This document shows positions 27,664 to 35,888 of a stretch of DNA of 38,744 nt, piece by piece. Source of the DNA: Alcaligenaceae bacterium (lineage in GTDB: Bacteria > Pseudomonadota > Gammaproteobacteria > Burkholderiales > Burkholderiaceae_B). Location: positions 1-38,744 of the forward strand of contig JAJUGV010000019.1 of the NCBI GenBank assembly GCA_029265795.1, read 5' to 3'. How positions within the stretch are numbered: the first letter of the stretch is position 1; each line of letters begins with the position of its first letter. Below the pieces are notes generated by a model. That model ran no database searches, was not told the DNA's origin, and worked only from the letters and a program-made list of their open reading frames with translations. Position numbers and translations under genes: made by a program.

Positions 27664-30373
27664 GAAAAAAACCTTGTTGCTTGTTGATGGGTCCAGCTAT
27701 CTGTACAGGGCCTTTCACGCCATGCCGGATTTGCGTAATGCAAAAGGCGAGCCGACCGGCGCTCTGTACGGGGTCATCTCCATGTTACGGAGACTGATTT
27801 CCGAATACAAGGCAGATTTTGCTGCGTGCATTTTCGATGCCCGGGGCAAAACCTTCCGCGAAGAGCTGTATCCAGATTACAAGGGGCACAGGCCTTCAAT
27901 GCCTGAAGACCTTGCAGCACAAATCGAGCCCATACACCGAGCCGTGGCGGCCCTGGGATGGAAAGTTATTTCAGTGCCTGGCGTCGAAGCCGATGACATT
28001 ATCGGGACACTCGCCTGCCAGGCAGCCGAACAGGGCGTGCATACCATTGTTTCCACGGGGGACAAGGATCTTGCGCAGCTCGTCAATGAGCACGTGGAGC
28101 TCGTGAACACCATGAACGGTGAGCGCCTAGATGTAAAAGGCGTGCACGACAAATTTGGTGTGGCTCCTGAACAGATAGTTGATTATCTCATGCTTGTGGG
28201 CGATGCGGTGGACAATATACCCGGGGTGCCCAAGGTCGGCCCGAAAACCGCCGCCAAATGGCTGAATGAATATGGCTCGCTCGATAATCTGGTCGCCAAC
28301 GCCGACCAAATCAAAGGTGTGGCTGGAGAGAACCTGCGAAATGCGATTCCCAACTTCGCGTTGACCCGAAAACTCACCACCATTAAAGTCGATTGCGAAA
28401 TGGACTTTAATGGCGGGCTGGAATCGCTGGTGCCCCGCGAACCTGACCGCAACGTGCTGATCGAGCTCTTCGAACAGTACGGCTTCAGGACCTGGCTAAG
28501 GGAACTAACCGGCGATCAATCCCGCGTCCCCGCCCAAGACGCGCGAGTGGCGGCGGATGCGCCGCCTGCACCTCCCACGGCATACGAGACGGTACTCGAG
28601 CCGGCGGCTTTAGCCCGCTGGGTACAGCGGCTTGAAGAGGCCGAGCTGGTGGCCATGGATACGGAAACCACCTCTTTGGATCCGATGGCGGCAAGGTTGG
28701 TGGGGATTTCCTTCGCGACGGCCGGGGGCGTGGCCTGCTATATCCCTGTGGCTCATCGTGGGCCTGACGCCGTAGCCCAGCTTGACAAAGAAATGGTGTT
28801 GGAGCGGTTGCGTCCGTGGCTCGAGAACCCCAAGGCTGCGAAACTGCTGCACAACGCCAAGTATGACGCGCATGTGCTGGCGAACGAAGGTGTTCACCTG
28901 GCCGGAGTCACGGAAGACACCATGCTGCAGTCCTATGTGTTGGAATCCCATCGTCGGGTCAGCCTGCAGGAGCTCGGTGAACGCTGGCTGGGGCGGGGAG
29001 GGGTCGCATACGAGGACATTTGCGGGAAGGGTGCGAAGCAGATTGGCTTCGATGAAGTCGAAGTCGAGAAGGCCTCACATTACGCGTGCGAAGACGCTGA
29101 CTTCACCTGGCAGCTGCATCAAATCCTGCGGCCACGCCTTGCCGCTGAGCCAGGGTTGGAGCGCATCTATCAACTGGAGATTCGTTGCTCTGAAGTCCTC
29201 ACTACCATCGAGCGTAATGGAGTCAAGCTCGATGCTCACGCCCTGGCCATGCAGAGTCACGAGCTGGGTCGGCAGATGCTGGAGCTGGAAAGCAAGGTTC
29301 ACGAACTGGCAGGGCAGCCCTTCAATCTGAATTCGCCCAAACAGCTGGGGGAAGTGCTCTTTCAGCGTATGGGGCTGCCGGTAGTGCGCAAGACGGCTAG
29401 CGGTGCGCCGTCCACAGACGAAGAAGTGCTGAACAAGCTCGCGTTGGACTACCCATTACCGGCCCTGATTCTCGAATATCGGGCGCTTGCCAAGCTCAAG
29501 TCTACCTATACCGACAAACTCCCCAAGATGATTAACGCGACGACCGGACGGGTCCATACGCGCTATGCTCAGGCCGCAGTCATTACGGGGCGACTCGCAT
29601 CTTCCGAACCCAATCTGCAGAATATTCCGGTACGCACTGCAGAAGGCAGGCGGGTGCGCACGGCGTTTGTGGCCAGTGGCGGCAAGATAGTCTCGGCAGA
29701 CTACTCACAGATCGAGCTTCGCGTCATGGCACATATGTCAGACGACGAAAACCTGCGCCGTGCTTTTACCGAAAACCTCGATATTCACCGCGCCACAGCG
29801 TCAGAAGTCTTTGGCGTTGCGCTGCAGAACGTCACATCAGAGCAGCGGCGTGCGGCCAAGGCCATTAATTTCGGTCTGATATACGGCATGGGGGAATTCG
29901 GCCTGGCCTCCAATCTGGGTATTACCCGGGACGCTGCGAAAGCCTATATTGACCGCTACTTCACCCGCTACCCGGGCGTGGCGCGGTATATGGACACTAT
30001 TCGTGCTCAGGCGGCCGATCAAGGTTATGTCGAAACCGTTTTTGGGCGTCGTATTTGGCTGCCCGACCTGCGTGGCGCCAAGGGCCCACGTCGTGCTGCG
30101 GCGGAGCGCGCCGCCATTAATGCACCCGTGCAGGGGACTGCGGCGGATCTCATTAAGATGGCCATGGTCGCGGTCGACGACTGGTTGCGCGCTGAAGCGA
30201 TGGAGGCGAAGCTCGTCATGCAGGTTCATGACGAGCTGGTGCTGGATGTGCCGGACGCTGAAGTCGAGGCCGTGGCAGGCAGCCTGCCTGGTCTGATGTC
30301 ATCAGTGGCGCAACTGAGTGTTCCGCTGGTGGCCGAAGTCGGCCTTGGGCAAAACTGGGAACAAGCTCATTAG
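27662..30373 (+). CDS. polA: DNA polymerase I
   Basis: A repair and Okazaki-fragment polymerase with all three activities. The product has 903 residues. The 5'-nuclease domain is at about 1-300 (LLLVDGSSYLYRAFHA; GVEADDIIGTLA). The 3'-5' exonuclease is at about 310-500, with intact acidic residues: Asp333 in DTETTSLD, the Asp of LLHNAKYDAHVL and the Asp of YACEDADFTW. The polymerase domain follows, with motif A DYSQIELR (Asp680), O-helix RRAAKAINFGLIYG and motif C QVHDELVLD (Asp857). ATG 27662 was chosen over a TTG two codons upstream. The gene is divergent from the LOG gene with overlapping start codons, so promoters of each must lie inside the other coding region. Confidence 0.97.
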   Translation: MKKTLLLVDGSSYLYRAFHAMPDLRNAKGEPTGALYGVISMLRRLISEYKADFAACIFDARGKTFREELYPDYKGHRPSMPEDLAAQIEPIHRAVAALGWKVISVPGVEADDIIGTLACQAAEQGVHTIVSTGDKDLAQLVNEHVELVNTMNGERLDVKGVHDKFGVAPEQIVDYLMLVGDAVDNIPGVPKVGPKTAAKWLNEYGSLDNLVANADQIKGVAGENLRNAIPNFALTRKLTTIKVDCEMDFNGGLESLVPREPDRNVLIELFEQYGFRTWLRELTGDQSRVPAQDARVAADAPPAPPTAYETVLEPAALARWVQRLEEAELVAMDTETTSLDPMAARLVGISFATAGGVACYIPVAHRGPDAVAQLDKEMVLERLRPWLENPKAAKLLHNAKYDAHVLANEGVHLAGVTEDTMLQSYVLESHRRVSLQELGERWLGRGGVAYEDICGKGAKQIGFDEVEVEKASHYACEDADFTWQLHQILRPRLAAEPGLERIYQLEIRCSEVLTTIERNGVKLDAHALAMQSHELGRQMLELESKVHELAGQPFNLNSPKQLGEVLFQRMGLPVVRKTASGAPSTDEEVLNKLALDYPLPALILEYRALAKLKSTYTDKLPKMINATTGRVHTRYAQAAVITGRLASSEPNLQNIPVRTAEGRRVRTAFVASGGKIVSADYSQIELRVMAHMSDDENLRRAFTENLDIHRATASEVFGVALQNVTSEQRRAAKAINFGLIYGMGEFGLASNLGITRDAAKAYIDRYFTRYPGVARYMDTIRAQAADQGYVETVFGRRIWLPDLRGAKGPRRAAAERAAINAPVQGTAADLIKMAMVAVDDWLRAEAMEAKLVMQVHDELVLDVPDAEVEAVAGSLPGLMSSVAQLSVPLVAEVGLGQNWEQAH

Positions 30374-30393
30374 ATTCACTTACAGGAGGGACC

Positions 30394-31182
30394 ATGACAT
30401 ATTCCAAGATCACCGGTAGCAACGACAGTACCATTCAGACAAGTTCTGATGGCCTGCGTCATGGCATGACGGACATCACCGTAAAAGACGGCACAATGGC
30501 CGCTTATTACGCAGCCCCCGCTGCGGTGGAGCGTCCGCCGCTGATCCTGGTCATACAGGAGATCTTCGGCTTACACGAACATATTAAGGACGTCTGCCGC
30601 CGGCTCGCACATGAAGGGTACATGGCGGTCGGCCTGGAGCTATACCAACGCCAGGGTGACGCCACACAGTACACAGATATCACCGAGCTCATCCAAGAAA
30701 TCGTCTCCAAAGTGTCTGATGAGCAAGTGCTGTCCGACCTGGATGCCAGTGTGGAGTGGGCAGCCGCTCAGGGGGCGGATGTCACCCGGCTGGGTGTCAC
30801 GGGCTTCTGTTGGGGAGGGCGGTTGGTCTGGATGTATGCCGCGCATAATCCAGCGTGCAAGGCCGGGGTTGCCTGGTATGGCAAACTGGCTACCGGGCAT
30901 AGCCCTCTACAGAAGGAACATCCTGTTGATGTCGCCGGACGCCTGCACGCACCTGTGTTGGGGCTTTATGGTGGTCAGGACGCCAGTATTCCACTGGAAG
31001 ATGTCAAGCGCATGGAAGAGGCGCTGCAGCAGGGCAGCGAGGCGGCGCGTCAATCGCGCATCGAGGTCTACCCCGAGTCGGGCCATGCCTTCTATGCTGA
31101 TTACCGGCCCAGTTATAACGCCGCTGATGCACATGATGCTTGGAAGAAGGCAATCGCGTGGTTTGACCTGTTGCTTGATTAA
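30394..31182 (+). CDS. Dienelactone hydrolase family protein
   Basis: An alpha/beta-hydrolase of the dienelactone hydrolase family (262 aa). The nucleophile is Cys139 in GFCWGG; the acid is the Asp of YGGQDASIP and the base is the His of PESGHAFYADYRPSY. In chlorocatechol pathways these enzymes open dienelactone to maleylacetate, but this gene has no pathway genes around it, so a general carboxymethylenebutenolidase-like or detoxification role is more likely; the substrate is not visible. About 25 extra N-terminal residues precede the core and show no export signal. A strong ribosome site AGGAGG lies 4 bases before the ATG. It follows polA by 20 bases and may be co-transcribed. Confidence 0.9.
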   Translation: MTYSKITGSNDSTIQTSSDGLRHGMTDITVKDGTMAAYYAAPAAVERPPLILVIQEIFGLHEHIKDVCRRLAHEGYMAVGLELYQRQGDATQYTDITELIQEIVSKVSDEQVLSDLDASVEWAAAQGADVTRLGVTGFCWGGRLVWMYAAHNPACKAGVAWYGKLATGHSPLQKEHPVDVAGRLHAPVLGLYGGQDASIPLEDVKRMEEALQQGSEAARQSRIEVYPESGHAFYADYRPSYNAADAHDAWKKAIAWFDLLLD

Positions 31183-31190
31183 TGTCTGTA

Positions 31191-31215
31191 ACGCCGCCCA
31201 CGTAGGGGGCGGCGT
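31191..31215. terminator. Hairpin between DLH gene and htpX
   Basis: A perfect 9-bp G+C-rich stem pairs ACGCCGCCC (31191-31199) with GGGCGGCGT (31207-31215) around a 7-base loop, between two convergent genes. There is no T tract on either side, so efficient intrinsic termination is uncertain. Confidence 0.5.
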
Positions 31216-31227
31216 ACACAGAGCGTG

Positions 31228-32109
31228 TTAAATGCGTTGCAGGGACTGCAGCGCATGAATGCGCGACTCAATAGGGGGATGCGAGGCAAACAATGCGCTG
31301 ATTGCCTTACCCCCCGCAATGCCCGACGACTCGAAGTTCTTGGGCAGTTCACCTGCTTGCAGAGCGCCCAAACGGGCCAAGGCGTTAATCATGGGCTGGC
31401 GTGAACCCAACAGCACCGCCGAGCCGGCATCAGCCCGATATTCGCGCTGGCGCGAAAACCAGGCCACCAGAATTGAAGCCAGCACACCAAAGATGATCTC
31501 GAAAATGAAGGCGGTCACGTAAAAACCGATGCCTGTTTCGCGCTCATTCTTCAGAAGGACGCGATCAACGAAATAGCCCACTACGCGTGACATGAATATG
31601 ACGAAGGTGTTCACCACGCCCTGAATCAGGGTGAGGGTGACCATGTCACCGTTGGCGATATGGGCGACTTCATGGCCCAGCACCGCGGCGACTTCTTCTT
31701 CGCTCATGCTTTGCAGCAATCCGGTCGAAACGGCTACCAGGGCGTCGTTCTTGAACGCACCGGTGGCAAAGGCGTTGGGTGCACCTTCATAGATGGCGAC
31801 TTCCGGGCGCCCGATTCCGGCGCGGTCGGCCAATTGGTGTACGGTGTCCACCAGCCATGCTTCGCGGGCGCTGCCTGGTGCTTGCGGGTCAATGACTCTT
31901 GCCCCCGTGCTGGCCTTGGCCATGGGCTTGCTGATGAGCAGGGAAATGATGGATCCGGTAAAACCAATCACGGCCGCAAAAATCAGCAGCTGTGTGAGGT
32001 CCAGACCTTGGGCGGTGAGGTAGCGCCCCACACCCAGCACGTTCATAGTGGCGCTCAGTACGAGCAGAACGGCGAAGTTGGTCAAAAGAAAAAGGACAAT
32101 ACGCTTCAT
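31228..32109 (-). CDS. htpX: Membrane zinc metalloprotease HtpX
   Basis: An inner-membrane M48 protease that helps degrade misfolded membrane proteins alongside FtsH. The product has 293 residues with this start, identical in length to E. coli HtpX. Two N-terminal membrane helices (about 4-25 and 38-58) precede the HEVAH zinc site (His146, Glu147, His150), with further hydrophobic segments near 160-215; the third ligand Glu lies in the later [12 protein letters not shown] motif. I use the ATG at 32107-32109 ([12 protein letters not shown]); nine upstream in-frame codons are not conserved. GGAG lies 11 bases upstream inside a small inverted repeat (GGAGATTCTCC, 32114-32124) that could mask it. 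In E. coli htpX is under CpxR/heat control; no such site is evident here. Confidence 0.95.
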   Translation of the reverse strand: MKRIVLFLLTNFAVLLVLSATMNVLGVGRYLTAQGLDLTQLLIFAAVIGFTGSIISLLISKPMAKASTGARVIDPQAPGSAREAWLVDTVHQLADRAGIGRPEVAIYEGAPNAFATGAFKNDALVAVSTGLLQSMSEEEVAAVLGHEVAHIANGDMVTLTLIQGVVNTFVIFMSRVVGYFVDRVLLKNERETGIGFYVTAFIFEIIFGVLASILVAWFSRQREYRADAGSAVLLGSRQPMINALARLGALQAGELPKNFESSGIAGGKAISALFASHPPIESRIHALQSLQRI

Positions 32110-32178
32110 GTTTGGAGATTCTCCGATTGCGAGCAAGACGAGCTTCTGTTTGCGAGCAAATGGTCTTTGTATTCAGAT

Positions 32179-32212
32179 GGGGACACTTTTTAGCCTGAAA
32201 AGTGTCTGACCC
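32179..32212. repeat. Short inverted repeat GACACTTTT/AAAAGTGTC
   Basis: GACACTTTT (32182-32190) and AAAAGTGTC (32198-32206) form a 9-bp hairpin with loop TAGCCTG, flanked by GGG on the left and TGACCC on the right. It lies 70 bases upstream of the htpX start, outside any gene. The flanks resemble those of the GGGGTCAGACCCC family, suggesting a related dispersed element. Confidence 0.65.
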
Positions 32213-32242
32213 TGACGGAATCCGTTGGTTTCATGCAAGGAC

Positions 32243-32254
32243 GGCAAATTTGCC
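32243..32254. promoter_or_regulatory. 12-bp perfect palindrome, possible operator
   Basis: GGCAAATTTGCC is a perfect palindrome in the 217-base gap between divergent htpX and the EamA gene, 72 bases before the latter. It could be a site for a dimeric regulator; no regulator gene is adjacent, and no matching second copy was noticed. Confidence 0.3.
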
Positions 32255-32326
32255 ATAGGCACGGGAGTATAGTATTCATTTTTCCAATCTTCACGGCTCT
32301 TTGTGAGCTAGCTTCCGGTTCAATCA

Positions 32327-33238
32327 ATGCAGTCTTTATGGATGCTCCTGGCGAGCCTGACATTTGCAGCCATGGGGGCTTGCGTAAAAGTGGCATCCGA
32401 CCAGCAGGCGGGCCTGCCACAAATTGTATTGTTTCGGGGTATTCCGTCCGTCCTGCTGATTTTCTTTTGGGCAGTATCGACGCGGCGCTCCCTGCGCCCC
32501 AAAAGTTGGCGTCTGCATATGGCGCGCAACGTCGCAGGCGTGGGCTCAATGTGGATGGGCTTTTTTGCCATCTCTGTATTGCCCTTGGCTACTGCAGTCA
32601 GTATCAACTATACGTCGCCCCTTTTTATTGCAGGGTGGATGCTGGCCCGCGACTGGAAGCAGCGTGATGCTGTGCGTACGCTGGCGGTGGTACTGGGCTT
32701 CTTGGGGGTGGTAGCCATACTACGTCCCAGTATCGGCGCAGACCATCTGCTCGGCGCGCTGGTCGGGCTGGGTGCCGGAGCTTTTTCCGCTGTCGCCATG
32801 ATGCAGGTGCGTTCACTCGGGCGCATCGGTGAGCCCGAATGGCGCACGGTGTTGATTTTCTCCACCTTCGTTTGCCTGACTGGTGCAACGGGCATTGCTA
32901 TCGAGGGCTGGCAGCCTGTGGGCTTGGAAGGGTGGCTGGCGCTGACGGGTGTCGGCCTGTTCGGATTGGTCGGCCAATTGGCGATGACACGGGCGTTTGG
33001 CATGGGTTCCGCGCTGCTTACCGCTGCGCTGCAATACACCACTATCGTGTTTTCGGCGCTGCTTGCCGCAGCTATTTGGGGTCAGGTGCCCGACTGGATG
33101 GCGTGGAGTGGCATGGCGTTAATCGTCGCCTCCGGGTTGTTGTCCACGTGGCGCACGTACAGCGAAACGCGCATCATGCAAGGCACCACCACGACCGTTG
33201 CAGACGAGCAGACGGACGACACGCAGCGCCGCGTATAA
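32327..33238 (+). CDS. EamA/DMT-superfamily transporter
   Basis: A ten-helix inner-membrane permease of the drug/metabolite transporter superfamily (303 aa), two EamA repeats of five helices. Hydrophobic segments run through nearly the whole protein, for example MLLASLTFAAMGACVKVASD at the N-terminus, the Arg-containing IVLFRGIPSVLLIFFW, and the second half VGLFGLVGQLAMTRAFGMG. The last 30 residues are polar. Family members export amino acids, nucleosides or metabolites, but sequence alone does not give the substrate. The start ATG 32327 lacks a good ribosome site. It converges with the Rieske oxygenase gene, with 14 bases between stops. Confidence 0.88.
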   Translation: MQSLWMLLASLTFAAMGACVKVASDQQAGLPQIVLFRGIPSVLLIFFWAVSTRRSLRPKSWRLHMARNVAGVGSMWMGFFAISVLPLATAVSINYTSPLFIAGWMLARDWKQRDAVRTLAVVLGFLGVVAILRPSIGADHLLGALVGLGAGAFSAVAMMQVRSLGRIGEPEWRTVLIFSTFVCLTGATGIAIEGWQPVGLEGWLALTGVGLFGLVGQLAMTRAFGMGSALLTAALQYTTIVFSALLAAAIWGQVPDWMAWSGMALIVASGLLSTWRTYSETRIMQGTTTTVADEQTDDTQRRV

Positions 33239-33252
33239 CGCGGTTTACTGTA

Positions 33253-34407
33253 CTAGGGCTTTAGCGCAGGCCCCATCATGCGGCGGTACCACTCGTGAAA
33301 GTGCTGCATGCCGTCTTCCATGGGCGACTGATATGGGCCCGCCTCATCGGTTCCCCGCATCATCAATGCACGCCGACCGGCATCCATACGTTCGGCAATT
33401 TCATCGTCCTCGATCGCTGTTTCCATGTAGGCGGCCTGTTGGGCCTCGACAAATTCGCGCTCAAAAGCAGCGATTTCCTCGGGGTAGTAGAACTCCACCA
33501 TGTTGACAGTTTCCTGTGGGCTGACAGGGTACAGGGTGGAAAGCACCAGCACGTGGGGATACACCTCGATCATGTGGCCCGGGAAATAAGTCACCCAGAT
33601 GGCGCCGAATTCGGGTTTGTGGCCCCCCCGGTAGTCGAGCAGGCGCTCGTGCCAGCGGCGATAGACATCGCTACCAGGCTGATTGAAGGCTTGATTCAAG
33701 CCGACATGTTGTGCGCTGTACCAGTCTGAAAATTCCCAACGAAGATCGTCGCAAGTGACGAAATTTCCCAGTCCGGGATGGAAGGGCGCGACATGGTAAT
33801 CCTCAAGGTAGACTTCTATAAACGTCTTCCAGTTGTAGTTGCACCGGTGCAGCTCAACGTGGTCGAGCACATAGTTGGAGAAATCGAATTCCGGCCTGGC
33901 GAAGAGCGCGGCCATATCGCGAGCGGGGTCCCGCTCCCCCTCAAATAGCAGGCCGTGGCAGTGCTTAAGCTCGAAGCGTTGCAGGTTCAGGCAAGGTTTT
34001 TGAGGAAACTCCGGCGCCCCAATCAAAGTGCCGTCCGTGTCATAAGTCCAGCGATGAATGGGGCAAACAATCTTGCCGCCTGTGTCGCGCAGATTTCCGC
34101 TGGAGCATTCTGGATCGGTCACATTCCCTGCGCGGCCGCCCAGCATAATGGCCTGACGGTGCCGGCAAACATTGGAAATCAATGAGACGCCTTGTTCATC
34201 GCGCAGCAGCGCCCGGCCGGAGCGCTCTTGGATAAGGGTGCGCCAGTCGCCAGGGTCCGGGACCATTTGTTCGTGACCGACGTATACTGCTGACTTCTGG
34301 AAGATCAGCTGTCGTTCCAATTGGAACAGGTCGTCATCAAAGTACGACTGGACTGGAATCTGGGTCCGCGCAGGTGTGACATGCGCGTGGCGACCGATAT
34401 CGGTCAT
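33253..34407 (-). CDS. Rieske non-heme iron oxygenase, alpha subunit
   Basis: A ring-hydroxylating dioxygenase-like alpha subunit of 384 residues. The Rieske [2Fe-2S] ligands are Cys81-x-His83 and Cys115-xx-His118; the 31-residue loop between pairs is about twice the usual 15-17. The mononuclear iron site is in EVYLEDYHVAPFH, with His205 and His210 and the bridging Asp203; the third ligand lies in the C-terminal domain and I did not pinpoint it. The start ATG 34405-34407 has GGAAG 4 bases upstream; the frame continues upstream without conserved sequence. No beta subunit, ferredoxin or reductase gene adjoins it, so it must use partners elsewhere and its substrate is unknown. Similar orphan genes sit next to xseB in other Alcaligenaceae (from memory). 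Confidence 0.88.
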   Translation of the reverse strand: MTDIGRHAHVTPARTQIPVQSYFDDDLFQLERQLIFQKSAVYVGHEQMVPDPGDWRTLIQERSGRALLRDEQGVSLISNVCRHRQAIMLGGRAGNVTDPECSSGNLRDTGGKIVCPIHRWTYDTDGTLIGAPEFPQKPCLNLQRFELKHCHGLLFEGERDPARDMAALFARPEFDFSNYVLDHVELHRCNYNWKTFIEVYLEDYHVAPFHPGLGNFVTCDDLRWEFSDWYSAQHVGLNQAFNQPGSDVYRRWHERLLDYRGGHKPEFGAIWVTYFPGHMIEVYPHVLVLSTLYPVSPQETVNMVEFYYPEEIAAFEREFVEAQQAAYMETAIEDDEIAERMDAGRRALMMRGTDEAGPYQSPMEDGMQHFHEWYRRMMGPALKP

Positions 34408-34608
34408 GATTCTTCCCCCCGCGGTGAAAATACCGGAACACTGATTTTTCCGGTGCGAAGAAAAACGGATTGGCCGATGGAAAAGACGGGGGATTGTACC
34501 CCATTTCCCCTTGGTTCCCGGGCGCATACGGCCTTCTGAACCTGCCTTAAACTACAATGGTCGACCGGCGCGCTGCGCCTTTCCGAGTATTCAGAATAGA
34601 ACTGCACC

Positions 34609-34887
34609 ATGTCATCAGATCAATCCGTTCCCCCTATCAAACAGGATGAAGCCGCGGCCGACCTGCCTCGCGATTTTGAGTCGGCGCTAGCCGAACTCGA
34701 GGCCCTGGTCTTGAAGATGGAAGATGGTGCGCTTGCTCTCGATGACTCTCTGCTTGCCTACCAGCGGGGCGTAGAGCTTGCACGCATCTGTCAGCAACGC
34801 CTCGATCTTGCAGAAGAGCAAGTCCGCGTCCTGCAGGGCAGCCTGCTTAAGCCGTTGGACGAGGCCTCTGACGAGGACCAGATATGA
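34609..34887 (+). CDS. xseB: Exodeoxyribonuclease VII small subunit
   Basis: The 92-residue small subunit of ExoVII, which binds XseA to form the single-strand-specific exonuclease that trims DNA in repair. The conserved core is FESALAELEALVLKMEDGALALDDSLLAYQRGVELARICQQRLDLAE in shorter pieces: ALAELEALV, LEDSL-like LDDSLLAYQRG and QRLDLAEEQV. The N-terminus (about 20 residues) and acidic C-terminus are variable. It overlaps ispA by 4 bases (ATGA) and heads the xseB-ispA-dxs group, the same order as in E. coli. xseA is not in this window. Confidence 0.95.
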   Translation: MSSDQSVPPIKQDEAAADLPRDFESALAELEALVLKMEDGALALDDSLLAYQRGVELARICQQRLDLAEEQVRVLQGSLLKPLDEASDEDQI

Positions 34888-35813
34888 ATCAGCAAGCGTC
34901 GGCCCTGAAGCCCATTGATTTCCAGGCATGGCTGGACAGCCGGGTGCAACAGGTCGAAGACGCGCTCGAGCAGGCGTTACCCGCCCCTGATACGCTCCCC
35001 GGGCGGCTACATGAGGCAATGCGTTATGCAGTGCTGGGTGGGGGCAAGCGCATCCGCGCAGCATTGGTTTATGCGGCCGGTGAAGCCGCACTTCAGTCCA
35101 CAGACGCTGCGGCGGCTCAGCAGATTGCGCTCGACCATGCGGCAGCGGCCGTCGAGCTTGTGCACGCCTATTCGCTGGTGCATGACGATCTGCCTTGCAT
35201 GGATGATGACACGTTGCGCCGAGGCCGGCCGACGGTTCACGTCCAGTTCGATGAGGCGACGGCCATGTTGGCGGGTGACGCCCTGCAACCGCTGGCATTC
35301 GAATCATTGGCCAGCATGCCCGTTGCTCCCGCGTTGGTGGTACAGGCCATACAGTTATTGGCTAGTGCGATTGGCAGCCAGGGCATGGTCGGTGGCCAGG
35401 CTATCGATTGCGACAGCGTTGGCTGTGTGCTTGAACAGGCCGAACTTCAGCAGATGCATCGCATGAAGACCGGTGCGCTCTTGGAGGCTTCCATTTTGCT
35501 GGGGGGTATTGTCGCAGGGGCAAGTTCGAGTACCCGAGAAGGTCTTGAGAAATACGCGTCGGCGATCGGTCTGGCCTTTCAGGTGGCAGACGACATTCTC
35601 GACGTCACGGCGGATACGGCAACGCTGGGCAAGACGGCGGGCAAAGATGCACTAGAGAACAAGCCGACCTATGTGTCCACGCTGGGGCTCGACGGCTCAC
35701 GCTCGCTCCTTCAGGAATTACGCGACGAAGCCCGTACCGCACTACTGCCGTTGGGGCCATCCGCCGCCTCCCTCGCTTGTCTTGCCGACTTCATCGTCGG
35801 TCGAGATCGTTAA
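34884..35813 (+). CDS. ispA: Farnesyl diphosphate synthase (polyprenyl synthase family)
   Basis: It condenses IPP with DMAPP and GPP to give farnesyl diphosphate for undecaprenyl phosphate, quinones and heme O. The product has 309 residues. The first aspartate-rich motif is DDLPCMDDD (Asp101, Asp102 and following) with RRGRPT, and the second is DDILD (236-240). GGKRIRAALV marks the IPP-binding region. The residues before the first motif (LVHAYSLVHDD) carry Tyr and Ser at the chain-length positions, compatible with a C15 product. Translation is coupled to xseB. E. coli IspA has 299 residues. Confidence 0.95.
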   Translation: MNQQASALKPIDFQAWLDSRVQQVEDALEQALPAPDTLPGRLHEAMRYAVLGGGKRIRAALVYAAGEAALQSTDAAAAQQIALDHAAAAVELVHAYSLVHDDLPCMDDDTLRRGRPTVHVQFDEATAMLAGDALQPLAFESLASMPVAPALVVQAIQLLASAIGSQGMVGGQAIDCDSVGCVLEQAELQQMHRMKTGALLEASILLGGIVAGASSSTREGLEKYASAIGLAFQVADDILDVTADTATLGKTAGKDALENKPTYVSTLGLDGSRSLLQELRDEARTALLPLGPSAASLACLADFIVGRDR

Positions 35814-35888
35814 ATAATTGTTACGGTTCGGGAGACGGCCTTTTCGCCTAGCGAATACAATGCCTTCTGAACCTAGATCAAGTATGCA

